From the NCBI GenBank assembly GCA_036258315.1, contig DATADX010000067.1:1-64000 (forward strand): a stretch of 64,000 bases of DNA, written 5' to 3'. Source of the stretch: DASSYK01 sp036258315. Its GTDB lineage: Bacteria > Actinomycetota > Thermoleophilia > Solirubrobacterales > 70-9. The position numbers were made by a program, and so were the translations under genes. The notes under the pieces are model-generated. The model worked only from the letters and a program-made list of their open reading frames with translations, was not told where the DNA came from and ran no database searches. Shown piece by piece: positions 51,641 through 59,949 of this stretch (within the stretch, counting starts at the first letter, position 1; each line of letters opens with the position of its first letter).

Positions 51641-52975
51641 CTACTTCCGGTTCGTCTTCTTGTGCTTCTTTTTCTTGCAGCGCTTCTTCTTGTGCTTCCT
51701 CTTCTTCGCCTCGACCGCCCGGCTCTTCTTTTTCTTCTTCTTGCTCTTCTTGCACTTCTTCGCGACGGGCACGCAGCGGGGTGCGACATCCGACCGCGAG
51801 CCGACGATCTTGCTCACCGAGCCAGTGGTGGTCACGTACAGACCGCAGGTCGCGTCCTCGCCGAACGAGGTCGGGAGCTCGAGCGGCGGCGCCCCCTCGG
51901 AGCGATCGTCGCTGGCGAGCGGGGTTCCCAGCCGGATCGAGCGCAGCTCACCGTCGCCGAGGTCCGCGTAGACGTAGCGTCCGGCGAGCTCCGGGATCTG
52001 ACTGCCGCGGTAGACGTAGCCGCCGATCACACTGTCGGGGCCGTCGTTGTGCGGATAGGCGAACACGGGGGCGGTCGTGCCCGGACAGCTCCCCGAGAAG
52101 CCCTCGCAGCCCGGCCAGCCGAAGTTCGCCCCGGCTCCGAGGCCGCCCGAGGCCGGCGCGTAGTCGACCTCCTCGAAGGCGCTGTTGCCGACGTCGCCGA
52201 TCACCATGTCGCCGGTCAGGCGGTCGAACGAGAACCGCCACGGGTTCCGAAGTCCTAGGCTCCAGATCTCGCCAACGGCCCCGGCGACGGCGGCGAACGG
52301 ATTGGAGGCGGGGACACCGTGGGCGCCCGGGAGGCTGCCGTGCGGGTCGATCCGGAGGATCTTCCCGTGCGGATTGGCGAGGTCTTGCGCGTTCGACGAG
52401 ATGGCGGCGTCCCCGACCGAGATGTAGAGCATCCCGTCCTTGCCGAACTGGAGCTGCCCGCCGTTGTGGTTGGTCGCCGGGCTGCCGCCGCGCGAAAGGG
52501 TCATCACCGGCCGCCGCGTGGTTGCGTCAGCCACATCCGGATTCGGGCCGACGCGGTACTCGTCGATATGGATGTCGCCCCCCTGGGGGGACCCGCCCGC
52601 CGCCCCGGTGCCGGTGTAGTCGATGTAGAAGAGCCCGTTCGAGGCGAAGTTCGGGTCGAACGCCATCGAGAGCAGGCCTCGCTCGCCCCCGGTGGCGACG
52701 TTGGGAACGCTCAGAAAGGGAGCGCCGAGCCTCGTCCCGTTCTTGACCACGTGGATCTGGCCGCCCTGCTCGACCACGAACAGGCGGGGGTCACCGGGAG
52801 GCGAGGTGACGTAGACCGGAAAGCTGAACGTTCCCCCGACCGGCTCGAGTCCGACCGCCCCGGAATCGGCCGGCACAGCGAACGGTGCCAACAGGCACCC
52901 TGCCAACAGACCTAGGCGTGTCAGGCGGCTGGATCCCCGGGTCCGGGCTGGGGATGCTACGGGCGCCCGAAACAT
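51641..52975 (-). CDS. Secreted PQQ-type sugar dehydrogenase (glucose/sorbosone family) with polybasic tail
   Basis: 444 aa. N-terminal signal (GLLAGCLLAPFAVPADSGA), then a six-bladed beta-propeller of the soluble glucose/sorbosone dehydrogenase family: GERGLLSMAFDPNFASNGLFY, NHNGGQLQFGKDGMLYISVGD (PQQ/His site), WSLGLRNPWRFSFD, ANFGWPGCEG. The last 45 residues are an unusual Lys/Arg tail with three Cys (KKCKKSKKKKKKSRAVEAKK and on). The tail may bind anionic wall polymers. The start ATG 52975 lies 1 nt after the helicase stop, indicating coupling. Confidence 0.88.
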   Translation of the reverse strand: MFRAPVASPARTRGSSRLTRLGLLAGCLLAPFAVPADSGAVGLEPVGGTFSFPVYVTSPPGDPRLFVVEQGGQIHVVKNGTRLGAPFLSVPNVATGGERGLLSMAFDPNFASNGLFYIDYTGTGAAGGSPQGGDIHIDEYRVGPNPDVADATTRRPVMTLSRGGSPATNHNGGQLQFGKDGMLYISVGDAAISSNAQDLANPHGKILRIDPHGSLPGAHGVPASNPFAAVAGAVGEIWSLGLRNPWRFSFDRLTGDMVIGDVGNSAFEEVDYAPASGGLGAGANFGWPGCEGFSGSCPGTTAPVFAYPHNDGPDSVIGGYVYRGSQIPELAGRYVYADLGDGELRSIRLGTPLASDDRSEGAPPLELPTSFGEDATCGLYVTTTGSVSKIVGSRSDVAPRCVPVAKKCKKSKKKKKKSRAVEAKKRKHKKKRCKKKKHKKTNRK

Positions 52976-52976
52976 C

Positions 52977-55673
52977 CTAGGCGCCCCCGCGCTCCTCGGC
53001 CGCGTCGAGGTCCTCGTCGGGATCATCCATCTCGCCCTCCGCCGGGTCGAGATCGACGTCATCGTCCTCATCCGGCTCGAGCTCGCCGGGAGGGCTGACC
53101 TGATCGGGCTTGTCGAGGTCCGGCGTGTCGCCGTCGCCAGACCCGTTCGTCGCGTCGACGATCTCCTCGTCGGTCCGCTCCGCTCGCTCCGACGCCTTGG
53201 CGCCGTTCGAGCGGGAGGCGTTCCGGCCCTGTCCCTGGGCTTGTCCCTTACGCTTGCGCCGGCGGCGGCGCGAGCCCGCCTTGGGGAAGTTCTTGAGCAG
53301 CTCGCGGGCGACGCCGGACGGCTTCCGGGCCGCGCGCATCCGCGCCCCGCGCAGCACCTCCTCGCCCTCGGGGGTATGCGCTACAGCCGCAGCGAGCAGC
53401 GCCGAGGCGAGCCGGCGGTCGTGGTTGCGGGCGGCGTGGACGAGCCGGCGGGCGTTGCGGCCGTGGGCGCGCCCGGAGGAATTGACCAGCAGGCCGAGCA
53501 GCCGCTTCGTCTCGGGCCAGCGCTGGACGGCGTACTCCTCGTGGAGGTCGCGGGTGTAGCCGGCGAGCCGCCACACCCATGCCTGCGCCTGGTCGCGGCG
53601 GCCGATCCGGCGCTCGGCCAGCGCCTCGAGCAGCACCCGGGTGCCGGCGCGGCGGTCGTCGCGGGACCAGGTCCCGACGGTGTCGATCGCATCGTCGAAG
53701 GCGTCGGGATCGCGGAGCGCGGCGATCTCGCTGAGCGCCTTGATCCGCAGTTGCGAGTTGCGGTTGCGCTGCAGGCAGGTGAGCAGGAAGCGGCGCCGCA
53801 GCTCCTTGGTCGTGTCGTGCTGCAGCATCGCCTTCGCGCGGCGCCAGCCGGACGGGTTGACCCGGGCGCCGGCGAGGGCGGCCCAGACGTGCTGCTCGGG
53901 ATGGTCGAGGTTCTCGACCGCGATCCGCCACAGCTCGCGCTCGAGGACCTGAAGGCGGCGGTTCGGGTCGTCGGACACGGGGACGACCCGCTTCTCGACC
54001 CGGACGCGCCGGCCGCGGCCGCGGCGAACGGGTCCGACGACGATCGCCCCGCCGCGGTAGACGTCGCGGTCGAGCAGGCTGTGCAGGGTGACGATCGTCT
54101 CGTCGTGGGTGGTCGCCGGGTGGACGAAGTCGAGAACCAGGCCCGCCTCCTTGCCGGGGTTGCGGCGGGTGACACGGCCGACGCGCTGCTGGTAGACGCG
54201 GCGCGAGGCGGTCGGGGCGAGGTGCATGCAGATCGTCGCGCGGGGTGAGTTCCAGCCCTCGGCGAGCAGCATCGCGTTGCACAGCACATCGACTTCGCCC
54301 CGCTCGAATCCGGCCAGGATCTCGGCCAGCTCGCGCTTCGGGGTCTCCCCGGAGACCGCGCGGGCGTTGATACCGACGTCCTGAAAGGCCTTCGCGACGT
54401 TGTTGGCGTGCTTCACGCCCGCGGTGTAGACGACGCCCGCGACCTTGCGGAACCGCGACTTGTAGAGATCCGCGATCGCGACGTTGAAGGGCGCCTGGTC
54501 CAGCAGCTTCGCCAGCTCCTCCTGGTCGAAGTCCTGGTCGACCTCGCCCTTGCGCAGCGGCACCTTGGCGATCGTCCGCACCCCCGGGCCGGGCGGGATC
54601 CGGATGCAGCGCAGCGGCGCGATCACGCCGCGCCGAGCCGCCTGGGCGAGATCGAAGCGCGACGTCTGGGTGGGGAACAGGTCGGTGACGTGGCGGGCGA
54701 TCAGCGCGCCCGTCGCGGTCATCCCGATGTAGACGGGACCGACCCAGGCGCGGATGCAGGCTGAGGTCTTCTCGCCGAGCGCCGTGTGGGCCTCGTCGCA
54801 AATCACAATTGAATAGGCATCCGAGATGCGACCGGCGTTGCGGACGAACCACTGGTAGGTCTCGACGGTGACCGGGCCGTAGGGGTGGTCGGCGTCGCCC
54901 AGCAGCGGCGGCGAGAGGCGGTCGCCGTAGCCGCGGTCGGAGATCTCGCCGATGAACTGGTCGACGAGGTTGCGGCGGTGGGTGAGGATCAGGATGCCGC
55001 CGGTGCGCGACGCCTCGACGAAGCCGACCGCGGCGACCGTCTTGCCGGCGCCGGTCGCGTGCTCGAACCAGAAGCGGCGGCTGGCGCCGGGGTCCTCGGG
55101 GACTTCCTCCACGACGTCCTCGTCCTCCTCGGCCTCGTCCCAGTCCTTCGGCTCCTCGTCCGGGGCGAGCTCGTCGGCCTCCTCCTCCACCTCCTCGAGG
55201 GCCTCCTGTTCGCTGTCCCGGTCGGCGTCGCGCTTGCGCTTCGTGGCGGCGCCGTTCGAGGCCGAGGCGGCCTCCTCGGCGCCACCGTTGACGTTCACGG
55301 CCGGGCGGCCGTTCGTCGGGCCGGCCTCGATCTCGGAAATCAGCGCGGCGAGCGTCCCGGACAGCGCGTCCACCTGGTGCGGGTTGAGCTCCGCGCCGTC
55401 GAGCAGCTTCGGCGGCTCCTCGTCGAGCAACCGCTCCAGCCCGAGCAGGAGCGAGTAGTCGCGCCGCCACTCGAACGACGGGTACTCGCGACCCTCGTCG
55501 ATCTCGGCGAGGGCGTCGTCGAGCGCGCGCCTCCGCGCGCTGCCCGGCGTCAGGTCCTTCGGCTTCTCGCCCTCGAGCAGGACGGGCTCGCGCGTGAATT
55601 CCTTCGCGCGCTCGATGTCGGCGCCAGTGGGCGCTTTCGCCGCTTTCACGGCCACTTGAGTGGTTTCAGCCAT
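52977..55673 (-). CDS. Large DEAH-box SF2 helicase with acidic insert and charged tails
   Basis: 898 aa. Superfamily 2 core: Walker A HATGAGKTVAAVGF (near residue 205), motif II CDEAHTALG (near 293), motif III GMTATGAL, motif VI QQRVGRVTRRNPGKEAGLVLDF (near 498). Between an N-terminal domain and the core lies a strongly acidic linker (residues about 150-195). Residues about 560-800 are helical repeats rich in LLxxLAERR and RRL patterns, possibly HEAT-like. The C-terminal 100 residues run from very basic to very acidic. A role in DNA or RNA metabolism is certain only at family level; the closest named group is not clear. Start ATG 55673 lacks a good ribosome site. Confidence 0.88.
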   Translation of the reverse strand: MAETTQVAVKAAKAPTGADIERAKEFTREPVLLEGEKPKDLTPGSARRRALDDALAEIDEGREYPSFEWRRDYSLLLGLERLLDEEPPKLLDGAELNPHQVDALSGTLAALISEIEAGPTNGRPAVNVNGGAEEAASASNGAATKRKRDADRDSEQEALEEVEEEADELAPDEEPKDWDEAEEDEDVVEEVPEDPGASRRFWFEHATGAGKTVAAVGFVEASRTGGILILTHRRNLVDQFIGEISDRGYGDRLSPPLLGDADHPYGPVTVETYQWFVRNAGRISDAYSIVICDEAHTALGEKTSACIRAWVGPVYIGMTATGALIARHVTDLFPTQTSRFDLAQAARRGVIAPLRCIRIPPGPGVRTIAKVPLRKGEVDQDFDQEELAKLLDQAPFNVAIADLYKSRFRKVAGVVYTAGVKHANNVAKAFQDVGINARAVSGETPKRELAEILAGFERGEVDVLCNAMLLAEGWNSPRATICMHLAPTASRRVYQQRVGRVTRRNPGKEAGLVLDFVHPATTHDETIVTLHSLLDRDVYRGGAIVVGPVRRGRGRRVRVEKRVVPVSDDPNRRLQVLERELWRIAVENLDHPEQHVWAALAGARVNPSGWRRAKAMLQHDTTKELRRRFLLTCLQRNRNSQLRIKALSEIAALRDPDAFDDAIDTVGTWSRDDRRAGTRVLLEALAERRIGRRDQAQAWVWRLAGYTRDLHEEYAVQRWPETKRLLGLLVNSSGRAHGRNARRLVHAARNHDRRLASALLAAAVAHTPEGEEVLRGARMRAARKPSGVARELLKNFPKAGSRRRRRKRKGQAQGQGRNASRSNGAKASERAERTDEEIVDATNGSGDGDTPDLDKPDQVSPPGELEPDEDDDVDLDPAEGEMDDPDEDLDAAEERGGA

Positions 55674-55866
55674 GAGGCTTTCTGATCTGGCGCTCCTCGC
55701 CCGACGAAGCACCAGGACGAGGCGCGGTGAGCCTGATCGTGGGCGGCTGCGGGAGCAACCTGCACTCCGAGCCCCCTCTCGGGTCCAGGAATGAATGGAC
55801 CGCTGATCATTAAAGCACCCGGCAGGGACCGCCGTACCTCCGGGATGTGAAGATTCGTTGATACAC
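55674..55866. other. Divergent intergenic region, helicase / TlpA gene
   Basis: 193 bp without a coding signal. It contains the palindrome TGATCA followed by TTAAAG near 55805, the most AT-rich spot in the region, and AAGATT at 55850-55855, a possible -10 for the TlpA gene. Nothing else is recognisable. Confidence 0.4.
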
Positions 55867-56439
55867 GTGCCTCGACCGCTGACAGCTCTGGCCATCCTGG
55901 GCGCCGTGCTCGCGCTCGCCGCATGCGGCTCCGGCGACGACGCCGGCAATCCCGACTCGGAGCTGACCCTCGAGCAGGCGACCGCGCCGCTCGAGAACGC
56001 GCCTCCGCAGCTGACCGCGATCCGCGATCAGGCGAACGAGCTTCTCGACGAGGGAGCCGAGGGCTTCGAGAACCGGCTCGCCGAGCTCGAGGGGACGCCG
56101 GTCGTCGTCAACAAATGGGCCTCGTGGTGCGGCCCCTGCCGGCTCGAGTTCCCGTTCTTCCAGTCCCAGGCCGAGCAGCGAGCCAAGCAGCTCGCCTTCC
56201 TCGGCGTCGGCGCCAACGACTCCGAGGCGGCGCTCACCGACTTCCTCGAGCAGCTCCCGCTCCCCTACCCCTCCTACTACGACCCCGGCCTCGAGATCGC
56301 GAAGGAGCTCGGCGGGCCGACCCAGGCCTTCCCGTCGACCTCGTTCTACGACCGCGGCGGCGAGCTCGTCTTCACCCGCCCCGGCGGGTACGAGGACGAG
56401 TCCGAGCTCGCCGCGGACATCGACCAGTACGCGAGATAG
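55867..56439 (+). CDS. TlpA-like thioredoxin-fold lipoprotein
   Basis: 190 aa. Lipoprotein signal with lipobox LAAC (VPRPLTALAILGAVLALAAC), then a flexible stretch and a thioredoxin domain with NKWASWCGPCRLEFPFF (active site CGPC, near residue 90) and a cis-Pro near QAFPSTSF. Such proteins reduce disulfides outside the membrane, for example during cytochrome c maturation, which would suit the ccm genes 12 kb away. GTG 55867 is preferred; TTG at 55858 is in frame and possible. Confidence 0.85.
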   Translation: MPRPLTALAILGAVLALAACGSGDDAGNPDSELTLEQATAPLENAPPQLTAIRDQANELLDEGAEGFENRLAELEGTPVVVNKWASWCGPCRLEFPFFQSQAEQRAKQLAFLGVGANDSEAALTDFLEQLPLPYPSYYDPGLEIAKELGGPTQAFPSTSFYDRGGELVFTRPGGYEDESELAADIDQYAR

Positions 56440-56463
56440 GGACAACCGCCGTCCCCGCTGACG

Positions 56464-56469
56464 GATAAT
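56464..56469 (+). promoter_or_regulatory. -10 GATAAT, leaderless NfeD gene
   Basis: GATAAT ends 7 nt before ATG 56477; an upstream ATG (56468) lies inside this hexamer and is rejected as start. Confidence 0.5.
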
Positions 56470-56476
56470 GGCCGCG

Positions 56477-56956
56477 ATGGACGTCGTGATCATCATCAGC
56501 GCGATCGCCGTCGCGCTCCTGCTCGTCGAGCTGCTGCTGCCGACCGGCGGCGTGCTCGCCGTGATCGGCGCCGCGGGTCTGGTCGCGGCGGGGATCGTCG
56601 CGCTCGGCGAGGACAACGACGCCGCCGACTACGTCGGTCCCGGCCTGATCACCCTCGGGGTCCTCTCGATCATCAGCTTCTTCGTGGTCACTCCGAAGAT
56701 CCTCAAGGCGCATCGCGACGAGCCGGTCCGGACGGGCTGGGAGGAGCTGATCGGACGCGAGGCCGAGGTCCGCGAGCCGCTCGATCCGGAGGGCCAGGTC
56801 TGGATCGAGGGCGCCCTGTGGAGGGCGCGGGTCGACGATGGCGCCCCGCCGGTCGGGCTGGGGAATAGAGTGCTGGTCGAGTCGGTGGACGGGCTGACGC
56901 TGGTTGTGCGTCCCGTGGAATCCGGCGAACCGGAGAGCGGCCAGAAAGGAACCTGA
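56477..56956 (+). CDS. NfeD-like membrane protein
   Basis: 159 aa short-form NfeD: three N-terminal membrane helices (IIISAIAVALLLVELLLPTGG, LAVIGAAGLVAAGIVAL, LITLGVLSIISFFVV) and a C-terminal OB-fold (LIGREAEVREPLDPEGQVWI). It is directly followed by a slipin gene 4 bp downstream, the conserved NfeD-stomatin pair in which NfeD works with the SPFH protein on membranes. It lacks the long-form protease domain. Confidence 0.9.
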   Translation: MDVVIIISAIAVALLLVELLLPTGGVLAVIGAAGLVAAGIVALGEDNDAADYVGPGLITLGVLSIISFFVVTPKILKAHRDEPVRTGWEELIGREAEVREPLDPEGQVWIEGALWRARVDDGAPPVGLGNRVLVESVDGLTLVVRPVESGEPESGQKGT

Positions 56957-56960
56957 CGAG

Positions 56961-57731
56961 ATGGCGGTATTGATCGGCGTCCTCGTAGTCGTTGCCTTCT
57001 TCGTGCTGCTGGTGCTCGGCTCCGCGGTCCGGGTGCTGCGCGAGTACGAGCGCGGCGTCATCTTCCGGCTCGGGCGTCTGATCGCCCAGAAGGGGCCGGG
57101 CCTGATCCTGCTGATCCCGGTGATCGACCGGATGGTCCGCGTCGATCTTCGGACGGTGACCCTGAACATCCCGCCGCAGGAGGTGATCACCCGCGACAAC
57201 GTCCCCACCCGCGTCAACGCGGTGGCCTACTTCCGCGTGATCGATCCGAACCGGGCGATCACCGAGGTCGAGAACTACCTCCTCGCCACCTCTCAGATCT
57301 CCCAGACCGCGCTCCGCTCGGTGCTCGGCAAGGCCGAGCTCGATCAGCTGCTCGCGGAGCGCGAGCGCCTCAACGCGGACCTCCAGAAGATCATCGACGA
57401 GCAGACGGAGCCCTGGGGCGTGAAGGTCTCGACGGTCGAGATCAAGGACGTCGAGATCCCCGAGCAGATGCAACGGGCGATGGCCCGCCAGGCCGAGGCC
57501 GAGCGCGAGCGGCGCGCGAAGATCATCGCCGCCGAGGGCGAGTTCCAGGCCGCCCAGAAGCTCGCCGACGCCGCCGAGATCATCTCCAAGAACCCCGCCA
57601 CGCTGCAGCTGCGCTACCTGCAGACGCTGCTCGAGATGGGCGTGAACCAGAACACGACGATCGTCTTCCCGCTGCCGATCGAGTTCATGGATGCTTTTGC
57701 GGGCCTGACCAAGAAGGCCGGCATTCAGTGA
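56961..57731 (+). CDS. Slipin / stomatin-like SPFH protein
   Basis: 256 aa. One N-terminal membrane helix (LIGVLVVVAFFVLLVLGSAV), then the SPFH domain: EYERGVIFRLGRLIAQKGPG, VDLRTVTLNIPPQEVITRDN, VNAVAYFRVIDPNRAI, and a C-terminal coiled coil (QRAMARQAEAERERRAKIIAAEGE). It forms membrane microdomain oligomers with the adjacent NfeD. AAGGA lies 11 nt upstream of ATG 56961. Confidence 0.93.
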   Translation: MAVLIGVLVVVAFFVLLVLGSAVRVLREYERGVIFRLGRLIAQKGPGLILLIPVIDRMVRVDLRTVTLNIPPQEVITRDNVPTRVNAVAYFRVIDPNRAITEVENYLLATSQISQTALRSVLGKAELDQLLAERERLNADLQKIIDEQTEPWGVKVSTVEIKDVEIPEQMQRAMARQAEAERERRAKIIAAEGEFQAAQKLADAAEIISKNPATLQLRYLQTLLEMGVNQNTTIVFPLPIEFMDAFAGLTKKAGIQ

Positions 57732-57744
57732 ACCCGGCGCCGGC

Positions 57745-58206
57745 TTGAGCGCCGACTGCCGGCTGACGCTCACGGTCCGAGAGGCCGGCGGCCCTGACGA
57801 GCTCGAGGCCGCGATGACGCTGCGCCGCCGCGTCTTCTGCGACGAGCAGGGCGTCAGCCGCAAGGTGGAGTTCGACGGCCTCGACGGCGAGGCGACGCAG
57901 GTGGTGGCGCTCGACGAGAGCGGGGTCGTGGCGACCTGCCGGCTGCGCTTTTTCGGCGGCGACTGCAAGCTCGAGCGGATGGCGGTCGAGCGGAGGCTGC
58001 GCGGGCAGGGCGCCGGCGCGGCGCTGCTCGAGGCCTCGGAGCGCATCGCCCGCGAGCGAGGAGCCGTCCGGATGGTCCTGAATGCCCAGACCGCCGCGCG
58101 GGGCTTCTACGCCGCCGGCGGGTACGAGCCCGTGGGCGACCCGTTCATTGAGGCGAGCATCGAGCACGTGCGGATGACGAAGCCGCTCGACGCCGCGGGG
58201 AGCTGA
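57745..58206 (+). CDS. GNAT family N-acetyltransferase
   Basis: 153 aa. LRRRVFCDEQGVSRKVEFDGLD (residues about 27-48) resembles the ElaA/GNAT group; acetyl-CoA binding is in MAVERRLRGQGAGAALLEAS (near 80) and the ending has FYAAGGYEPVGDPFIE. Acceptor unknown. The start TTG 57745 is uncertain. The stop overlaps the next ATG as TGATG. Confidence 0.85.
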   Translation: MSADCRLTLTVREAGGPDELEAAMTLRRRVFCDEQGVSRKVEFDGLDGEATQVVALDESGVVATCRLRFFGGDCKLERMAVERRLRGQGAGAALLEASERIARERGAVRMVLNAQTAARGFYAAGGYEPVGDPFIEASIEHVRMTKPLDAAGS

Positions 58207-59300
58207 TGGCGGGGCCGCCTCCCGAGTACCGGATCGACCAGCTCACCGGCCTGCGGACGATCCTGGCGCCGGCCCGGGCTGAGCGGCCGCTCGACTGGGG
58301 CACGGGCGACGCGCTCGAGACCGGGGAGGGCGCCGGCGAGGCGGCGGAGACCCGCGACGACTGCCCGTTCTGCGAAGGGAACGAGGAGATGACGCCACCC
58401 GAGACCTGGGCCGACCGCCCGGGCAGCGGCGCACCGAACACGCCCGGCTGGCGGACGCGGGCGGTTCCCAACCTCTACCCCGCGCTCGCCCCCGCGCAGG
58501 GTGGCGAGGGCTCGGCAGGCGCCCCCACCGCCGCGGCTCGGGCCCCGCGCGACCCGCTGCGGGCGTCGGCCCGGAGCGGCGAGGCGGACCTGTTCGGGTC
58601 CACCCCGGCGACCGGATTCCACGAGGTGATCATCCACTCGCCGCGCCACCGCACCTCGCTCGCCCAGCTCGACGACGCCGAGCTGCGCGGCGCGATGGCC
58701 GCCTGGCGCACCAGGATGCGGGAGCTCGGCAAGTCGGCGTCGAGCCTGCAGCTGATCCTCAACGAGGGAAGGGGCGCCGGCGCCTCGCTCGAGCATTCCC
58801 ACGCCCAGCTCTATGCGCTCGACTTCGTCCCGGTCACGGTCGCCCGCGAGCGCGAGCGGTTCAGCGCCTACAACGAGCGGACGATGGGCGGCGACCTGCT
58901 CGCCGACATCGCCTCCGAGGAGGTGCGACGGAAGGAGCGGCTGGTCGCGATCGACGACGACGCGATCGTGCTCTGCCCGTGGGCCTCGCGGGGGCCATTC
59001 GAGGTTCGCGTCGTCCCCCGGGTCGCGGCCGCGAGGTTCGAGTCGGACGGCGAGGTCGGCGTCGAAGCCCTCGCGACGGCGCTGCGCGCGCTGCGAGCCC
59101 GCCTGGGGGCCGGGCTCCAGCTGAACGCCTGGGTCCGGACAGCCCCGAGAGGCGCGGAGACGTTTCACTGGCACCTCGACGTCGCGCCGAAGCTGGGCCA
59201 CAAGGCCGGGTTCGAGCTCTCGACGGGAATCGACATCAACATCTTCCCCCCGGAACGGGCGGCGGCCGAGCTGCGCGAGGCGCTGGGACCGGGCGGGTAG
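58206..59300 (+). CDS. galT: Galactose-1-phosphate uridylyltransferase-like HIT protein
   Basis: 364 aa. Zinc-type site CPFCEGNEEMTPPE (near residue 55), VPNLYPAL near 88, FHEVIIHSPRH near 138, and the nucleotidyl-transfer motif LEHSHAQLYAL (near 197; family HxHxQ) with a distal FHWHLDVAPKLG. It exchanges UMP between UDP-glucose and a hexose-1-phosphate, galactose being the default. A low-complexity insert (residues about 95-130) is not seen in most members. The last 14 codons are the first copy of a 61-bp tandem repeat. Confidence 0.85.
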   Translation: MAGPPPEYRIDQLTGLRTILAPARAERPLDWGTGDALETGEGAGEAAETRDDCPFCEGNEEMTPPETWADRPGSGAPNTPGWRTRAVPNLYPALAPAQGGEGSAGAPTAAARAPRDPLRASARSGEADLFGSTPATGFHEVIIHSPRHRTSLAQLDDAELRGAMAAWRTRMRELGKSASSLQLILNEGRGAGASLEHSHAQLYALDFVPVTVARERERFSAYNERTMGGDLLADIASEEVRRKERLVAIDDDAIVLCPWASRGPFEVRVVPRVAAARFESDGEVGVEALATALRALRARLGAGLQLNAWVRTAPRGAETFHWHLDVAPKLGHKAGFELSTGIDINIFPPERAAAELREALGPGG

Positions 59301-59472
59301 CCCGTTCCATGTTTGTCGGGCGGCGTCCGAGCTGCGCGAGGCGCTGGGTCCCGGCGGGTAGCCCGTTCCATGTTTGTCGGGCGGCGGCCGAGCTGCGCGA
59401 GGCGCTGGGACCGGGCGGGTAGCCCGTTCCATGTTTGTCGGGCGGCGTCCGAGCTGTGCGAGGCGCTGGGAC
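59257..59472. repeat. 61-bp tandem repeat, about 3.5 copies, starting inside galT
   Basis: GAGCTG(C/T)GCGAGGCGCTGGG recurs at 59268, 59329, 59390 and 59451, exactly 61 bp apart. Each unit contains the 3' end of galT (with its TAG) plus CCCGTTCCATGTTTGTCGGG, which can form a CCCG...CGGG stem. Copies 1 and 3 agree at variable bases (GGCCGAG, GGGACCGGG), copy 2 differs (GTCCGAG, GGGTCCCGG) and copy 4 shares GTCCGAG with it, so a two-unit block seems to have been duplicated. Confidence 0.92.
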
Positions 59473-59478
59473 TAGGGT
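59473..59478 (+). promoter_or_regulatory. -10 TAGGGT, leaderless gene after the repeat
   Basis: TAGGGT ends 6 nt before ATG 59485 and abuts the last repeat copy. Confidence 0.5.
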
Positions 59479-59484
59479 GAGCGG

Positions 59485-59889
59485 ATGACCTGGGTCGTGT
59501 TCGCATTGGTCACCGTCGCGGTTATCGCGTTCTTCCTCTACCTGTTCGTGTTCCGGTTCCGTCGCCTCGCCCGGCTCGGCCGGATCGAGGTTCCCGGCGA
59601 CACCGTGATCGAGCTGCCGGCCGGCCGGGTGCTCGTCTACTACGAGGACGCGTTCCGCTGGCGGCCCTCGCAGAAGCCCGAGCCCTGGGCGGGGTTCTCG
59701 ATGCTCGTCAGCGACGAGCGGAGCGGCGCGCGGATCGACCTCGGTCCACCGCACAGCGAGGTCGCCTACAAGTCGAGCGGCAAGAACCGGGTTCCGTACG
59801 GCGTCCTCGACCTCCCCCACGCAGGCCGCTACCGCATCGTCTCCCAGGTCGAGCCCGACGCCCAGTCACCCCACATCACCTTCGCCTGA
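59485..59889 (+). CDS. Hypothetical single-helix membrane protein
   Basis: 134 aa, no family recognised. One N-terminal membrane helix (WVVFALVTVAVIAFFLYLFVF) followed by a basic stop (RFRRLARLGR) and a beta-rich domain of about 100 residues with PGDTVIELPAGRVLVYYED and HAGRYRIVSQVEPD. Leaderless start 6 nt after TAGGGT. Its last codons are duplicated just downstream. Confidence 0.75.
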   Translation: MTWVVFALVTVAVIAFFLYLFVFRFRRLARLGRIEVPGDTVIELPAGRVLVYYEDAFRWRPSQKPEPWAGFSMLVSDERSGARIDLGPPHSEVAYKSSGKNRVPYGVLDLPHAGRYRIVSQVEPDAQSPHITFA

Positions 59890-59922
59890 GCCCCGGTCTC
59901 ACCTTCGCCTCAGCCCCCGGTC
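59876..59922. repeat. 23/24-bp tandem duplication of a gene end
   Basis: The unit TCACCTTCGCCTGAGCCCC and the following GGTC (59876-59898) is repeated with two changes at 59899-59922. The first copy contains the last codons and stop of the upstream gene. Confidence 0.8.
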
Positions 59923-59949
59923 GAGCCGGACGGCTAGGCTCCCCCACCG

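Noticed and set aside
56468..56470. Upstream ATG for the NfeD gene
   Set aside because: It lies within the GATAAT -10 hexamer, so it would not be in a transcript starting near 56477.
59257..59472. CRISPR-like array
   Set aside because: The 61-bp units are contiguous without unique spacers and include the end of galT; there are no cas genes.
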